Positions 54,493 through 63,228 of a DNA stretch of 64,000 nucleotides are shown one piece after another. Within the stretch, counting starts at the first letter, position 1; each line of letters begins with the position of its first letter. The notes below the pieces were generated by a model. It was not told the DNA's origin. It did not search any database and worked only from the letters and a program-made list of their open reading frames with translations. Source of the stretch: Promethearchaeota archaeon (GTDB lineage: Archaea > Asgardarchaeota > Lokiarchaeia > Sigynarchaeales > SOKP01); assembly GCA_019057775.1 (NCBI GenBank), contig JAHLWT010000307.1:62001-126000 (forward strand), in the 5' to 3' direction. Both the position numbers and the translations under genes were made by a program.

Positions 54493-55326
54493 TTATGGAA
54501 GCCCAGCTCCAGGGATATCTACTTCTACAATTTCAATTCGGCCTAAGGAACGGTTATTTGTAGAGGTTGCCACAAATAGAGTACATCGATCAGGACCGCC
54601 TAACATGCAATCATAAGCCTGACTTGAAACTTGGACTTCATGAGTGATTCTACCGCCTTCGAGAACTCGAAAAATTTTACCACTACCTGGTGATGCGAAC
54701 CAGATTCCTCCCTCTGCATCGAAACATATCCCATCAGGGTACATAGAATTCAAATTTGCCCAAACTCGTCTTGCATTCAGCAAACCATCATCTAAAATAT
54801 CAAAAGCTGTCAACTTATGTCCAAAAGTTTCAGCTACAATAAGAGTATTATCATCTGGAGTAATAATAGTCCCATTCGGGAAAGCCATTTTGTCAGCAAC
54901 AACCTGAGCATTACCAGTTGGAGTTACTAAGATGATTTCGGCTGGTTTAAATTTCTCATTCTGATAATCAAATCCCATATTTCCAATATATGCCCTCCCT
55001 TTCTTATCTACAACCATATCATTGCATCTATAAGTTGCTAACGTTTTTAAATCAGCGACAGTTTTTAAACCATCTGGATCGAGTCGTAACAAGAGTTCAT
55101 CGTTCATTGAAACTATTAAAAGTGGACCATCAGGAAGCCAGCCCAAACCAGAAGGGGAATCTTCCATTTCAACAACTATATCTGTTTTTCCATTTAGATC
55201 AACAGTCATAACTTTGCATATGACCATATCAGAAAACCATAATTTTTTATCGCGCCAGCGTAGCCCCTCAGGAAATTTTAAACCCCCTATCAGTACTTCA
55301 GTCCTTAACAAATTTGGATTACTCAT
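54493..55326 (-). CDS. SMP-30/gluconolactonase/LRE family protein
   Basis: This 277-residue beta-propeller shows EGLRWRDKKLWFSDM near the N-terminus, PSGLGWLPDGPLLIV, CNDMVVDKKGRAYIGNMGFD and YPDGICFDAEGGIWFASPG, which place the metal ligands Glu, Asn and Asp of the family. Members hydrolyse sugar lactones or other lactones. Its composition is less AT-rich than neighbours. It is on the same strand as the SDR and the 6PGDH-like genes. Confidence 0.92.
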   Translation of the reverse strand: MSNPNLLRTEVLIGGLKFPEGLRWRDKKLWFSDMVICKVMTVDLNGKTDIVVEMEDSPSGLGWLPDGPLLIVSMNDELLLRLDPDGLKTVADLKTLATYRCNDMVVDKKGRAYIGNMGFDYQNEKFKPAEIILVTPTGNAQVVADKMAFPNGTIITPDDNTLIVAETFGHKLTAFDILDDGLLNARRVWANLNSMYPDGICFDAEGGIWFASPGSGKIFRVLEGGRITHEVQVSSQAYDCMLGGPDRCTLFVATSTNNRSLGRIEIVEVDIPGAGLP

Positions 55327-55443
55327 ACTTTATGAAAATGACTGGATTATTGATAAAAATTTCGAAATTTTCCTTTTTAATATGGAATGTAGTTATCAAA
55401 AGACCTAATTCCAAATAAATTCAAAAATAAGTTAAAAAAAATT

Positions 55444-55545
55444 TTATAATATCGCTCGAATTTTCTTGGATAACTCCTGAGCATCTGCGCCAGCACTCTC
55501 CAAAATTTTAAACAACTCCTCGGGAGCGACCTTCAGAAGGAAATT
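55444..55545 (-). repeat. 3' fragment of the 57.0-kb small-gene family (copy 4), left of the TIR gene
   Basis: Minus strand reading: LLKVAPEELFKILESAGADA, QELSKKIRAIL and TAA. About 100 bases here match 57001-57100 with only a handful of differences, making this the youngest copy. It lies about 100 bases upstream of the GTPase-TIR gene while the intact gene lies 66 bases downstream of it, so the two form direct repeats around that gene. Confidence 0.82.
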
Positions 55546-55647
55546 GCTTCACACTTTCAAAATGTTTAAATAATCGATATACGTCTTTGTGTAATATACA
55601 ATTTTATTAAAATGCTATTATAGGTGAAAATAAATAATGGGATTCTT

Positions 55648-56934
55648 ATGTCGAGAAAAAAGATCAAAAATATTTTTAAGATATGTGTTGTAGGAGATGA
55701 AGGTATAGGTAAGGAAAAATTTATAGAACTTTTTGCCAAACGGTTTTATGTTAAAAAAGTCGATACTGCTTTAACTTACGGTGTTACTTTTTATTGGGAA
55801 TCAATATCAGTGAATGCTGAGATTGGAGTCCAAGAATATAGAATTCAAATTTGGAATTTTATAGGGAGTGACCGTTTTAAGTTTCTGCATAAATCTTATA
55901 TGTTTGGAGCTAAAGCATTTATGATTTTTTTTGATTTGGGTAATCGGGACACATTTGAACATTTAAATGATTGGTTGAGTGAAGTAAGAGAACATATCAA
56001 AAAAGATCCCAATAAGAAGGTTCCAATTTTAATTGTTGGAAACAAAAGCGAAATGAAAAATTTTGCTGTTTCACCAAAAGATATTGATAATTTAATCACA
56101 AAAAATGAAGTATATTATATAGAAACGTCTACTGCAACAAAAGAAGGGATTTTCGACAGTTTTTATTGTATTACTAGTTTAATACTTGGAGTAGAGATCG
56201 ATAATGAATATTTTATGTCTAGAGATAATATTTACCGCCAAAAATTAAGCCCTATTGAGAAAATTCCAACAGATTCAACACTTACTCCGCAGGATCTAAG
56301 TAATCTAAGTCAACAAGCAATATTTCAGAAATTAAATTTACTTGAAAAGAAAATAGATGATATTAAAATTCAAGACACAAAAATAGCAAAAGACATTGAA
56401 TTAAGGGAAAAAGAATTGAAACTCAAAGAGAGAGAGTTAGCTTTAATGGAAGAGGAAATGATAAAAGGTACAGAAGTTAAACAATTACCAGAGATTAAGG
56501 AGAGCTTACAAGTTTTTGTTAGTTATGTTTCTAAAGATGGGGAATTATTCAAAGTTAAAGAAATCGCTAAATCACTTACAAATTATAAGAAAATTGAAAG
56601 AGTTCTGTTCTATGAGGACGAGTCGTACGATAATTTTATTAAATTTATGAATGATAATCTCGGAAAATGTGATGTTTTACTCCTATTTTGTTCTCCAAAT
56701 GCTTTAAACTCAGAATTTGTTGTTAAAGAGTGGACAGCAGCGGATGCAAATAAAATCCCTATCATTCCTATTTTTGTTAAATTAGACCATATTCCTCCAC
56801 TTTTAAAGTCAAGGTTAGGTGTTGAATTCGATACTTTTGATCTTCAAAAGACCATCGATGAAATTTACATCGTAATTTTGAAAAAAGTGGAGAAACGATT
56901 AATAGATATAAGAGACTTAAAAACAGATTTTTAG
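55648..56934 (+). CDS. Degenerate Rab-like GTPase, coiled coil and TIR domain fusion
   Basis: This 428-residue protein has three parts. Residues 8-185 follow a Rab/Ras fold: GDEGIGKEK (P-loop with Glu in place of Ser/Thr), IWNFIGSDRFKFLHKSY (G3, Asp replaced by Asn), GNKSEM (G4, Asp replaced by Glu) and IETSTATKEG (G5). Residues about 222-275 form a charged coiled coil. Residues 287-410 are a TIR domain: LQVFVSYVSKDGEL, RVLFYEDESYDN, CDVLLLFCSPNALNSEF and VVKEWTAADANKIPIIPIF, with Glu361 where NAD-cleaving TIRs keep the catalytic Glu. Start ATG 55648 is preferred; GTG 55624 is possible. It is flanked by direct repeats (copies 4 and 5). Confidence 0.9.
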   Translation: MSRKKIKNIFKICVVGDEGIGKEKFIELFAKRFYVKKVDTALTYGVTFYWESISVNAEIGVQEYRIQIWNFIGSDRFKFLHKSYMFGAKAFMIFFDLGNRDTFEHLNDWLSEVREHIKKDPNKKVPILIVGNKSEMKNFAVSPKDIDNLITKNEVYYIETSTATKEGIFDSFYCITSLILGVEIDNEYFMSRDNIYRQKLSPIEKIPTDSTLTPQDLSNLSQQAIFQKLNLLEKKIDDIKIQDTKIAKDIELREKELKLKERELALMEEEMIKGTEVKQLPEIKESLQVFVSYVSKDGELFKVKEIAKSLTNYKKIERVLFYEDESYDNFIKFMNDNLGKCDVLLLFCSPNALNSEFVVKEWTAADANKIPIIPIFVKLDHIPPLLKSRLGVEFDTFDLQKTIDEIYIVILKKVEKRLIDIRDLKTDF

Positions 56935-57000
56935 ATTCCATATTAAATGCCAGATTAATCTGGTAGTTCTCACAATTTTTAAAAAGAAGGTGAAAAAATT

Positions 57001-57342
57001 TTATAATATCGCTCGAATTTTCTTGGATAACTCCTGAGCATCCGCATCCGCACTCTCCAAAATTTTAAACATCTCCTCAGGAGCGACCTTTAATGACGCT
57101 TCCAACAATTTCTGTAAGCCAATTATCGTATTTATACGCTCGTTCTTCTGGAGATGGAAAATAACCATACCTAATTGGTTCTTTAATAACTTACTTTCTG
57201 TATTCAGAATTGTTCTCAACAGCGCAGGACATACCTCGCCCAAGGTCTCACGGGATACGCGTCTTGCAAGCTCATAAACATCCTGCCTTTGGACTTCTGT
57301 CAACCCAACAGCCTTTTCATCTACTTTCGAGATTTGTTCCAT
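57001..57342 (-). CDS. Small helical protein, intact member of a dispersed family (copy 5)
   Basis: This 113-residue protein is unknown. It is fully helical in look: GLTEVQRQDVYELARRVSRE, then LLRTILNTESKLLKNQLGMV, LQKNERINTIIGLQKLLEA and the C-terminal EEMFKILESADADAQELSKK. There are no membrane or cysteine motifs apart from one CPALL. An AAAGGTG site precedes its ATG. Four truncated copies of its 3' end are at 41.6, 48.2, 53.3 and 55.4 kb. Codon use is GC-richer than neighbours, suggesting foreign or mobile origin. Confidence 0.75.
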   Translation of the reverse strand: MEQISKVDEKAVGLTEVQRQDVYELARRVSRETLGEVCPALLRTILNTESKLLKNQLGMVIFHLQKNERINTIIGLQKLLEASLKVAPEEMFKILESADADAQELSKKIRAIL

Positions 57343-57935
57343 TTTTCGTATACACCTTTTTATACTATATGATTTTTTTATTTTATTTTTTTATTTTTCT
57401 TGACTAATTATCATAATTATATTCGCATATATAAATGTTTTCGGTCGAAAAAAGTTTGATTCTTTCCGTTTTCGGTTATAATCTTTTTTTTACGACTTTT
57501 TTTGCATTGGTCATGACGAAAAAATGATCGCACCTGGGATGGGATCGATATGGGTCAAAACAGATAAAATTCAATTTTATGGCAGCGTATGAGCATGAAT
57601 GATGAACCTTTAATGACCGAAAAATGCGGGATCGCGAGGGGAAAGTAATTTTTCCGCACCCGAAGTACCAAAAAATGATCAAGAATAAAAAATTGTCGAG
57701 GGGCGATAGTCGAAATGGACCATAATTGTTGATCCAGGTAACCAAAACCTGCAGTTTTTTCGAATTCTTACTTTCCACTTTTGATCATTTTTCTTTTTGG
57801 AAATAAAAACTTTGTACGATATCGATAATCGATGTTCTCTCTTGCGCAACAAAATGTTTGAGAAAGTCAATGCTTATATATGTTTTTTCATATTCATTAA
57901 ATGGAAACAAACAAAAAAACCATGAGGAATGAAAA
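57343..57935. other. 590-base divergent intergenic region with unusual composition
   Basis: No convincing gene is seen. The stretch 57430-57840 is richer in CG dinucleotides than anything nearby and contains recurring words: AAAAAATGATC at about 57519-57529 and 57669-57679 and its complement near 57781-57791, a TTTCGGTCGAAA palindrome at about 57438-57449, and CGATATCGATAATCGAT at 57817-57833. It separates two divergent small genes, so it may hold both promoters plus an operator, origin or small RNA. Confidence 0.35.
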
Positions 57936-58205
57936 ATGATTTACAAAACCGCCGAAGAAAAGTTGGAAGATGTAATGGAAAGGTATAAAACCGTGCGTGT
58001 TGCGCTTACGGGCTTATACGATATAGTCAATATTAATTTCATTGAGAAGAATATGTATCATCAAGCCGCCCTGGATAATTTAAAGGCGTTAAATGCAGAA
58101 ATTATCGGGATATTAAAAGATTCCCTCGATCCCCGCAAAGTTCGGATGCGCTTACGGGATATGGAGTATGATGAGGCGGAGATGGAGCAAATTTTTCCAC
58201 TCTAA
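57936..58205 (+). CDS. Small hypothetical protein
   Basis: This 89-residue helical, acidic protein is not recognised. It reads EEKLEDVMERYKTVRVALTG, QAALDNLKALNAEIIGILKD and MRLRDMEYDEAEMEQIF. A good GAGGA site lies 8 bases before the ATG and a TATA-like TTATATATG at about 57873-57881. Codon use is GC-richer than neighbouring genes, like that of the divergent gene at 57001, so both may belong to one acquired unit. Confidence 0.7.
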   Translation: MIYKTAEEKLEDVMERYKTVRVALTGLYDIVNINFIEKNMYHQAALDNLKALNAEIIGILKDSLDPRKVRMRLRDMEYDEAEMEQIFPL

Positions 58206-58271
58206 ACCTTATTTTTAATCTTTTCCTAATTCTTTATTCTATTAGAAGGGTCATTCTTACAACAGTTTAAC

Positions 58272-58697
58272 CTATCCTATACATTCGAGTATTTTTTTTC
58301 TTAGATTCCCAGATATTATTGCCTTCTGTTGATTGTGATAATTATACCAGACAACAAGGGCTTCTCCCTCAGCGACTACTTTATTCAATTTTTTACTTAC
58401 CATGGAATGTGTTATCCTCACTTTCGAATCTTCGATATTTGTTATTTTCGCGCCCACATAAATAGTATCAGGATAGGTCACGGGGGCTTTAAAATTACAA
58501 TGGGTATACACTAGTATCGGAGCATCACCACTGGCTTCCATCTCTTCATAGACGTTTAAGGAATGGAATAACGCGATCCGAGAGCTCTCAAAATACCTAA
58601 AATATACTGTATTATTTACATGACCTCTTGCATCCATATCTCCCCATTGTACAGGTATCTCTTCTACGATATTGAAATCTTGTAATTTTTCATTCAT
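58272..58697 (-). CDS. Acyl-CoA thioesterase (4HBT hot-dog fold)
   Basis: This 141-residue protein has the thioesterase signature VQWGDMDARGHVNNTVYFRY (residues 16-35, catalytic Asp in the GDMD turn), FESSRIALFHSL and VGAKITNIEDSKVRI. Length and layout match YbgC/FadM-like thioesterases. It probably releases fatty or aromatic acids from CoA. Monocistronic, minus strand. Confidence 0.92.
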   Translation of the reverse strand: MNEKLQDFNIVEEIPVQWGDMDARGHVNNTVYFRYFESSRIALFHSLNVYEEMEASGDAPILVYTHCNFKAPVTYPDTIYVGAKITNIEDSKVRITHSMVSKKLNKVVAEGEALVVWYNYHNQQKAIISGNLRKKILECIG

Positions 58698-58989
58698 ATT
58701 TCTCTCTCCTTTCTTTTTTGTAACTAAAAATGTGGTTAAGAGTTAAAGCCAATATTTTATAAATTTATCGTTGGTATAAATAGAATTAGATTTCTAACAG
58801 TAAGTATTTACAAAGCCTAAAAAACATTTCATTTAAATTTTAATTTTTCTTATGTCTGTTCTTTTTCAAAACTTATTATTTTCAATATTATTGTTATTTG
58901 AAGTATTACATTTTATAATTGAAAACAATAAATATTGTGATTAATTTCAATACATAAGATAAGATACTGTTTTTAAAATAGAAGTGTGA

Positions 58990-59661
58990 ATGCAAATGAC
59001 GATAATTACGACCAAGAAGCCTTTTGAGGAAGTATTAACTGCGATAAAAGACACAAAAAAAATTGGTATAGTATCATGTGGTTCTTGTGCTGCGATGTGT
59101 CAAACAGGTGGAGAAGAGGGGGCAAAGGAGATGGCAGAAAAGCTCGAGAAAGAAGGTTTTAAGATTAAAGTAGTCATAGTTCCTGATGAAGTTTGTGATA
59201 ATAGAGTAATTCTGAAAGAATTTCGCAAGATTGACGAGGATTTACAGGATGTTGATGCAATATTATCTCTGAGTTGTGGTCTTGGAATTGCGAGCATTAT
59301 AAAAATTCTTTCCAGGAAATATTCACATATGCCGGTATTTATAGCTAATAATACGGAGTTCATGGGGATGACAGAAAGAATCGGCAGATTTTACATGCGA
59401 TGTCAAGGTTGCGGAGATTGTTTATTAAACGAAACTGGGGGTATTTGTCCAATTACTACTTGTGCGAAATCGCTCATGAATGGCCCCTGCGGGGGAATGG
59501 TTCGGGGTAAATGCGAAGTAGGAAATTATGAAAAGGATTGTGGTTGGGTTTTAATTTTTAATCGCCTGAAAGAGCTTGGAAGGTTGGATTTATTTACCAA
59601 ATTGCGAGATCCCGTAAACTGGAGCGAATCAGGTCATCAACGAGAAGTAGTATGGAGGTAA
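58990..59661 (+). CDS. metV: MetV, second copy
   Basis: This 223-residue protein is a second member of the MetV family, with CGSCAAMC near residue 31 and the C-terminal block CQGCGDCLLNETGGICPITT, CAKSLMNGPCGGMVRGKCEV and NYEKDCGW. It differs widely from the copy at 29973, so the two are old paralogues. ATG 58990 or 58996 may start it. GGAGGT near its own stop serves metF. Confidence 0.94.
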   Translation: MQMTIITTKKPFEEVLTAIKDTKKIGIVSCGSCAAMCQTGGEEGAKEMAEKLEKEGFKIKVVIVPDEVCDNRVILKEFRKIDEDLQDVDAILSLSCGLGIASIIKILSRKYSHMPVFIANNTEFMGMTERIGRFYMRCQGCGDCLLNETGGICPITTCAKSLMNGPCGGMVRGKCEVGNYEKDCGWVLIFNRLKELGRLDLFTKLRDPVNWSESGHQREVVWR

Positions 59662-59667
59662 TTACGG

Positions 59668-60597
59668 ATGACAGAAAAGAAAGTATATTCAAAGTTAGGA
59701 GAGTTAATTGCGAAAGGAGAATTTGTATTAACCGGGGAGTTGGAGCCAGAAAAGACTTGTGATCTTTCCCACACTATCCAAGAAGCTAAAGAAATGGCCC
59801 CATACGTTGTAGCAGCAAACGTGACAGACAGTCCCTTGTCAATTGTTACCATTAACTCGATGGCGGCGTCTCATATTATTCAGAGAGAAACGGGGTTAGA
59901 ATGTGTATGGCAGTTAACGGTTAGAGATTGCAATAAAATCGGTCTTGCGGGACAGATAATGGGTGCTCAAGCATTAGGCCTAAATAATGTCCTCTCACTT
60001 ACTGGTGATCATACAGCGTTAGGTGATTGTCCGGAATCTAAGCCCGTGTTTGATTTAGATTCAGCAACATTGATTAAACTTGTCCGAGAAATGGTGGATA
60101 AAGGTTCGATTAACGGAAATGAAATTGAACATCCTCCTCAAATGCATGTTGGCGGTGCTGCTAATCCTAATGCTGATCCAATGGAGGCGGAAATCTTAAA
60201 GATTGGGAGAAAAGCAGAAGCAGGAGCAGAATTCATACAAACCCAAGTTGTTTATGACATTGATATGACAGCAGAATTCTTACGAGAAATTAAGAGGTTT
60301 AATGTACCCATTTTTCTTGGAATATTTCCAATGAAAAGTTATGGAATGGCAAAAGGATTTGATATGTTTGTTCCTGGCGTGGACGTACCAAAAGATATTC
60401 TTGCGAGATGGAAGCGAGTAAAAACGGATGTTTCCGATAAGAAGGAACAAAAAGAGGTGTATGATCAGTTGAATTACGAATTTTTCAAGCCATTTATCAG
60501 CGAGCTTAAATCTAAGGGTTTGTTAGCCGGCGTACATTGTATGGCGGTTCATTACACGCGTATATTTCCCAAGTTAATTGAGGTAATTAAGGCATAA
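59668..60597 (+). CDS. metF: Methylenetetrahydrofolate reductase MetF, second copy
   Basis: This 309-residue enzyme repeats the family motifs: FVLTGELEPEKTCDL, VAANVTDSPLS, VLSLTGDHTALGD, GAEFIQTQVVYDID and GVHCMAVHYTRIFP. It is clearly related to but diverged from the MetF at 30673. It is 6 bases after metV and preceded by a GGAGGT site. No Hdr genes accompany this pair, so it may use another electron donor or work in the oxidative direction. Confidence 0.95.
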   Translation: MTEKKVYSKLGELIAKGEFVLTGELEPEKTCDLSHTIQEAKEMAPYVVAANVTDSPLSIVTINSMAASHIIQRETGLECVWQLTVRDCNKIGLAGQIMGAQALGLNNVLSLTGDHTALGDCPESKPVFDLDSATLIKLVREMVDKGSINGNEIEHPPQMHVGGAANPNADPMEAEILKIGRKAEAGAEFIQTQVVYDIDMTAEFLREIKRFNVPIFLGIFPMKSYGMAKGFDMFVPGVDVPKDILARWKRVKTDVSDKKEQKEVYDQLNYEFFKPFISELKSKGLLAGVHCMAVHYTRIFPKLIEVIKA

Positions 60598-60773
60598 TTA
60601 AATTAAAGAGCAAACTTACAAAACTTTTTTGTTTCTTATTTTTAATCTTCCTAAAGCAGTACATTTAAAAGCTCTATTTTTTGTTTAATCAAATAGAACG
60701 TAGTAGTCATCAAAATAGAGACATTGAAAAAGACTTATCGAAGTATAAATATCTAAATCATTAAAATTCTGCA

Positions 60774-61832
60774 TTATTTTTGTTTCAAATCTTTTTTAAT
60801 GCTTGGTTCTTCAATAATATCTTCTGATTTTGGAGATACTTGAATAGGTTTAGAATCATCTATTTGAGAATCACAAACCCAACATACATTCTCCAAGTTC
60901 GTTAAAGCTTGAGCACATTTCATGCAATATAATGCATCACACATCGGGCAAATATAATTAAATTTTTGCACTCGGCCTTTACACACCAAGCAGATCTTCT
61001 TTTCTCTATGAAAAGTCACCTCCTCTTCAGTAATATTATCAGGTCTTTTTGATAATCTAAAAAGCCCTTCTTCGATTATAACATCTTTTTTAGGTATTTC
61101 TCTAATTTTAACGTCTTCTTCTCTTAAACCCAGATACCATAATGATGCACTAATAACTCCTCCAATTTCAAAAATGATATTTAAAAGTAGTATAGTAGTG
61201 ATTGTTTCTAGGAGTACCGTTAAAACATATAGAAAAAATCCTATTGCTAATATTAAGTACTTTTTCTTTAAAAGTCCTTCAACTTGGAAACTTTTAATTA
61301 ATAGCCCAAAACCACTAAATATAACGGCTAATGTCCCAATTATTATGGCAAAAATGAATGCGAGTGAGCCACTAGCTAAATTGATCTCCACTAAACTTTG
61401 ACCTGATGGTACAGGAACGATGATATCGACATTATTAGTTGGATCTACATAAAAAACTATTTGTAATAGGATGCAAAGAACTAAAACAAAGAGTGTAACA
61501 TATTTCTTTTTCTCCTTCATCAGAAGTACGATACCAATATATACTGCAAAAAAGCCGTAAAAAAACGGCGGCGTGTAATGTATGAAGATTCTCAGATAGA
61601 CTGATATTTCCAAATTCCTTCCTGTTAATAGAATTGAAATGAAATCACAAACAAAATGTAATTTGCCAAAACCAATACTGATAATAGCAATTCCGACGAT
61701 TAAAAGGAGTTTTGCGTTAGTTTTTCTTGATTTATAGACAAGGTAGAGTCCGAACATGACATTAAACAGAAAAAAACACATTATTGAAATAGCTCCTATC
61801 CAGCCTAATTGTGAGAGAATAATTTCTACCAC
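60774..61832 (-). CDS. Seven-helix membrane protein with C-terminal zinc domain
   Basis: This 352-residue protein has about seven hydrophobic helices in residues 10-245 (for example GAISIMCFFLFNVMFGLYLV and FFYGFFAVYIGIVLLM). The cytosolic-side tail holds CLVCKGRVQKFNYICPMCDA, LYCMKCAQALTNLENVCWVC, eight cysteines arranged as CxxC pairs in RING/treble-clef spacing. The layout recalls eukaryotic membrane RING proteins, but the His of a true RING is absent. Function unknown. Confidence 0.75.
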   Translation of the reverse strand: MVEIILSQLGWIGAISIMCFFLFNVMFGLYLVYKSRKTNAKLLLIVGIAIISIGFGKLHFVCDFISILLTGRNLEISVYLRIFIHYTPPFFYGFFAVYIGIVLLMKEKKKYVTLFVLVLCILLQIVFYVDPTNNVDIIVPVPSGQSLVEINLASGSLAFIFAIIIGTLAVIFSGFGLLIKSFQVEGLLKKKYLILAIGFFLYVLTVLLETITTILLLNIIFEIGGVISASLWYLGLREEDVKIREIPKKDVIIEEGLFRLSKRPDNITEEEVTFHREKKICLVCKGRVQKFNYICPMCDALYCMKCAQALTNLENVCWVCDSQIDDSKPIQVSPKSEDIIEEPSIKKDLKQK

Positions 61833-61856
61833 TTTAAAACACCAAGATTACATTTT

Positions 61857-62948
61857 TTAAGATATTTCAATAGTTTTTCCAACCTTTATATCAACATATG
61901 CTTCTTTAAAAGTTTTTTTGAAAGCTTCTATACTCTCACTGCTGCTATCGTGAGGTGAAAGTGCGACAAGCTTAAGGTTTCTAGCTTTCAGGTACTCTAT
62001 TACATCCTTTCGATCATTTTCATTCCATGGTTCCCAAGGGGGCCTTCGGGTCATTATAAATTTAAATACTGGCAATCCTGCCCAAGTACCCTCATCACCG
62101 GGGAATTGTGGGATAGGTAAGTGCAATCCACCCATGATACCATAAATGGGAGTATCAAATAAGACTTCAACGCGATCTATTATCTTTTGGATCCCTTGGT
62201 GCCCACAACCAACAATAATTACAATACCTTTTCCCTCGACATTAAATGCCAAAGATTGTTCAATTGTAAGTCCTGCGAAAAACATAGGGTTTTTGATTGA
62301 ACCTATAGAAGCAATTCCTTTTGCGAAAACCTTTGGTTCGTTCACTTGGCTAACTGTGGCGGTCGGATGATTCATGGGGACGGGTGTAAATGCTCTCACG
62401 TGGCTTAAATCTTGTTGTATCTCTGAAAGTGAGAAAGTTTTATTCCACGCCCATTTATCGCCCCCCACGTGGTCCCCATGCAAATGAGAAATGAAAACAT
62501 GGCTAAAATCCTCTAGAGTTATACCTAAAGCTTCCATATTCTTTAGGAGGGGAGAAGGATGTTCATTCTTAGAATTTAAACCTGTATCAAATAGGATACC
62601 AATATCGTCAGCTTTAATATAATATGAAACACCTTCTTCAGTGGAAAGATTAGACTTAGCTTGGAAATCAACAAGAGGGATTATTTTTAGACTTTTGACG
62701 GTCCCTATATCATCTAGTTTTTTTATCGTGGCACTTGCCCACTCTTTCTCAACAATTTGTTTATTTCTTTCAAATCTTTTATTTAATACTGCAAGACTAA
62801 ATAGTGGCAAGGCAAATTGAAAAGAACGCTTTAACTCGTTTTGAGAGATTTTTTCCCCATCTAAGATTTTAGCTATGATCTCTCTATCATGTTTGAACGG
62901 AAATTCTTCAAGTAATTTTTTAATCTCTTTTATCTCTAAATCAGTCAT
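61857..62948 (-). CDS. Metallo-beta-lactamase superfamily protein (RFAP-synthase-like, COG1237 type)
   Basis: This 363-residue protein has VFISHLHGDHVGG (HxHxDH metal motif, about 148-160) preceded by GILFDTGLN, and later VGCGHQGIQKII plus IYGIMGGLHLP, the pattern of the archaeal COG1237 group. Family annotation is dihydropterin-ribofuranosyl-aminobenzene-phosphate synthase-like, but the real substrate is often unknown. An N-terminal helical extension (about 1-75) is longer than usual. The gene starts 24 bases upstream of the seven-helix gene. Confidence 0.88.
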   Translation of the reverse strand: MTDLEIKEIKKLLEEFPFKHDREIIAKILDGEKISQNELKRSFQFALPLFSLAVLNKRFERNKQIVEKEWASATIKKLDDIGTVKSLKIIPLVDFQAKSNLSTEEGVSYYIKADDIGILFDTGLNSKNEHPSPLLKNMEALGITLEDFSHVFISHLHGDHVGGDKWAWNKTFSLSEIQQDLSHVRAFTPVPMNHPTATVSQVNEPKVFAKGIASIGSIKNPMFFAGLTIEQSLAFNVEGKGIVIIVGCGHQGIQKIIDRVEVLFDTPIYGIMGGLHLPIPQFPGDEGTWAGLPVFKFIMTRRPPWEPWNENDRKDVIEYLKARNLKLVALSPHDSSSESIEAFKKTFKEAYVDIKVGKTIEIS

Positions 62949-63228
62949 ATAGAAAACTAGAGTGTTTTTTTTGGAATTTATTTAATTGATAAAATCTTGA
63001 TCAGTTGAGATATAAATGCATTAAGTACCTATTAATTATATTTCTTGTTTAAAGAAAATAGAATATTTAGAAAATGACAACGAACGTCAAATGTATAATC
63101 TCTGAAATTCTACAGGTAAAATATAATTATAATAATTATTATGTTGGTTTCAGGATATTATCATTGCTTTTTTTTATAGATTTGGTATAGAAAAAATATA
63201 ACTATTTTTATTTTACTTTTTAAAATTT

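Noticed and set aside
57476..57870. Two overlapping minus-strand open frames in the 57.3-57.9 kb gap
   Set aside because: Their translations are low-complexity or aromatic-rich without any family resemblance, neither has a ribosome site, and the DNA looks like a control region.
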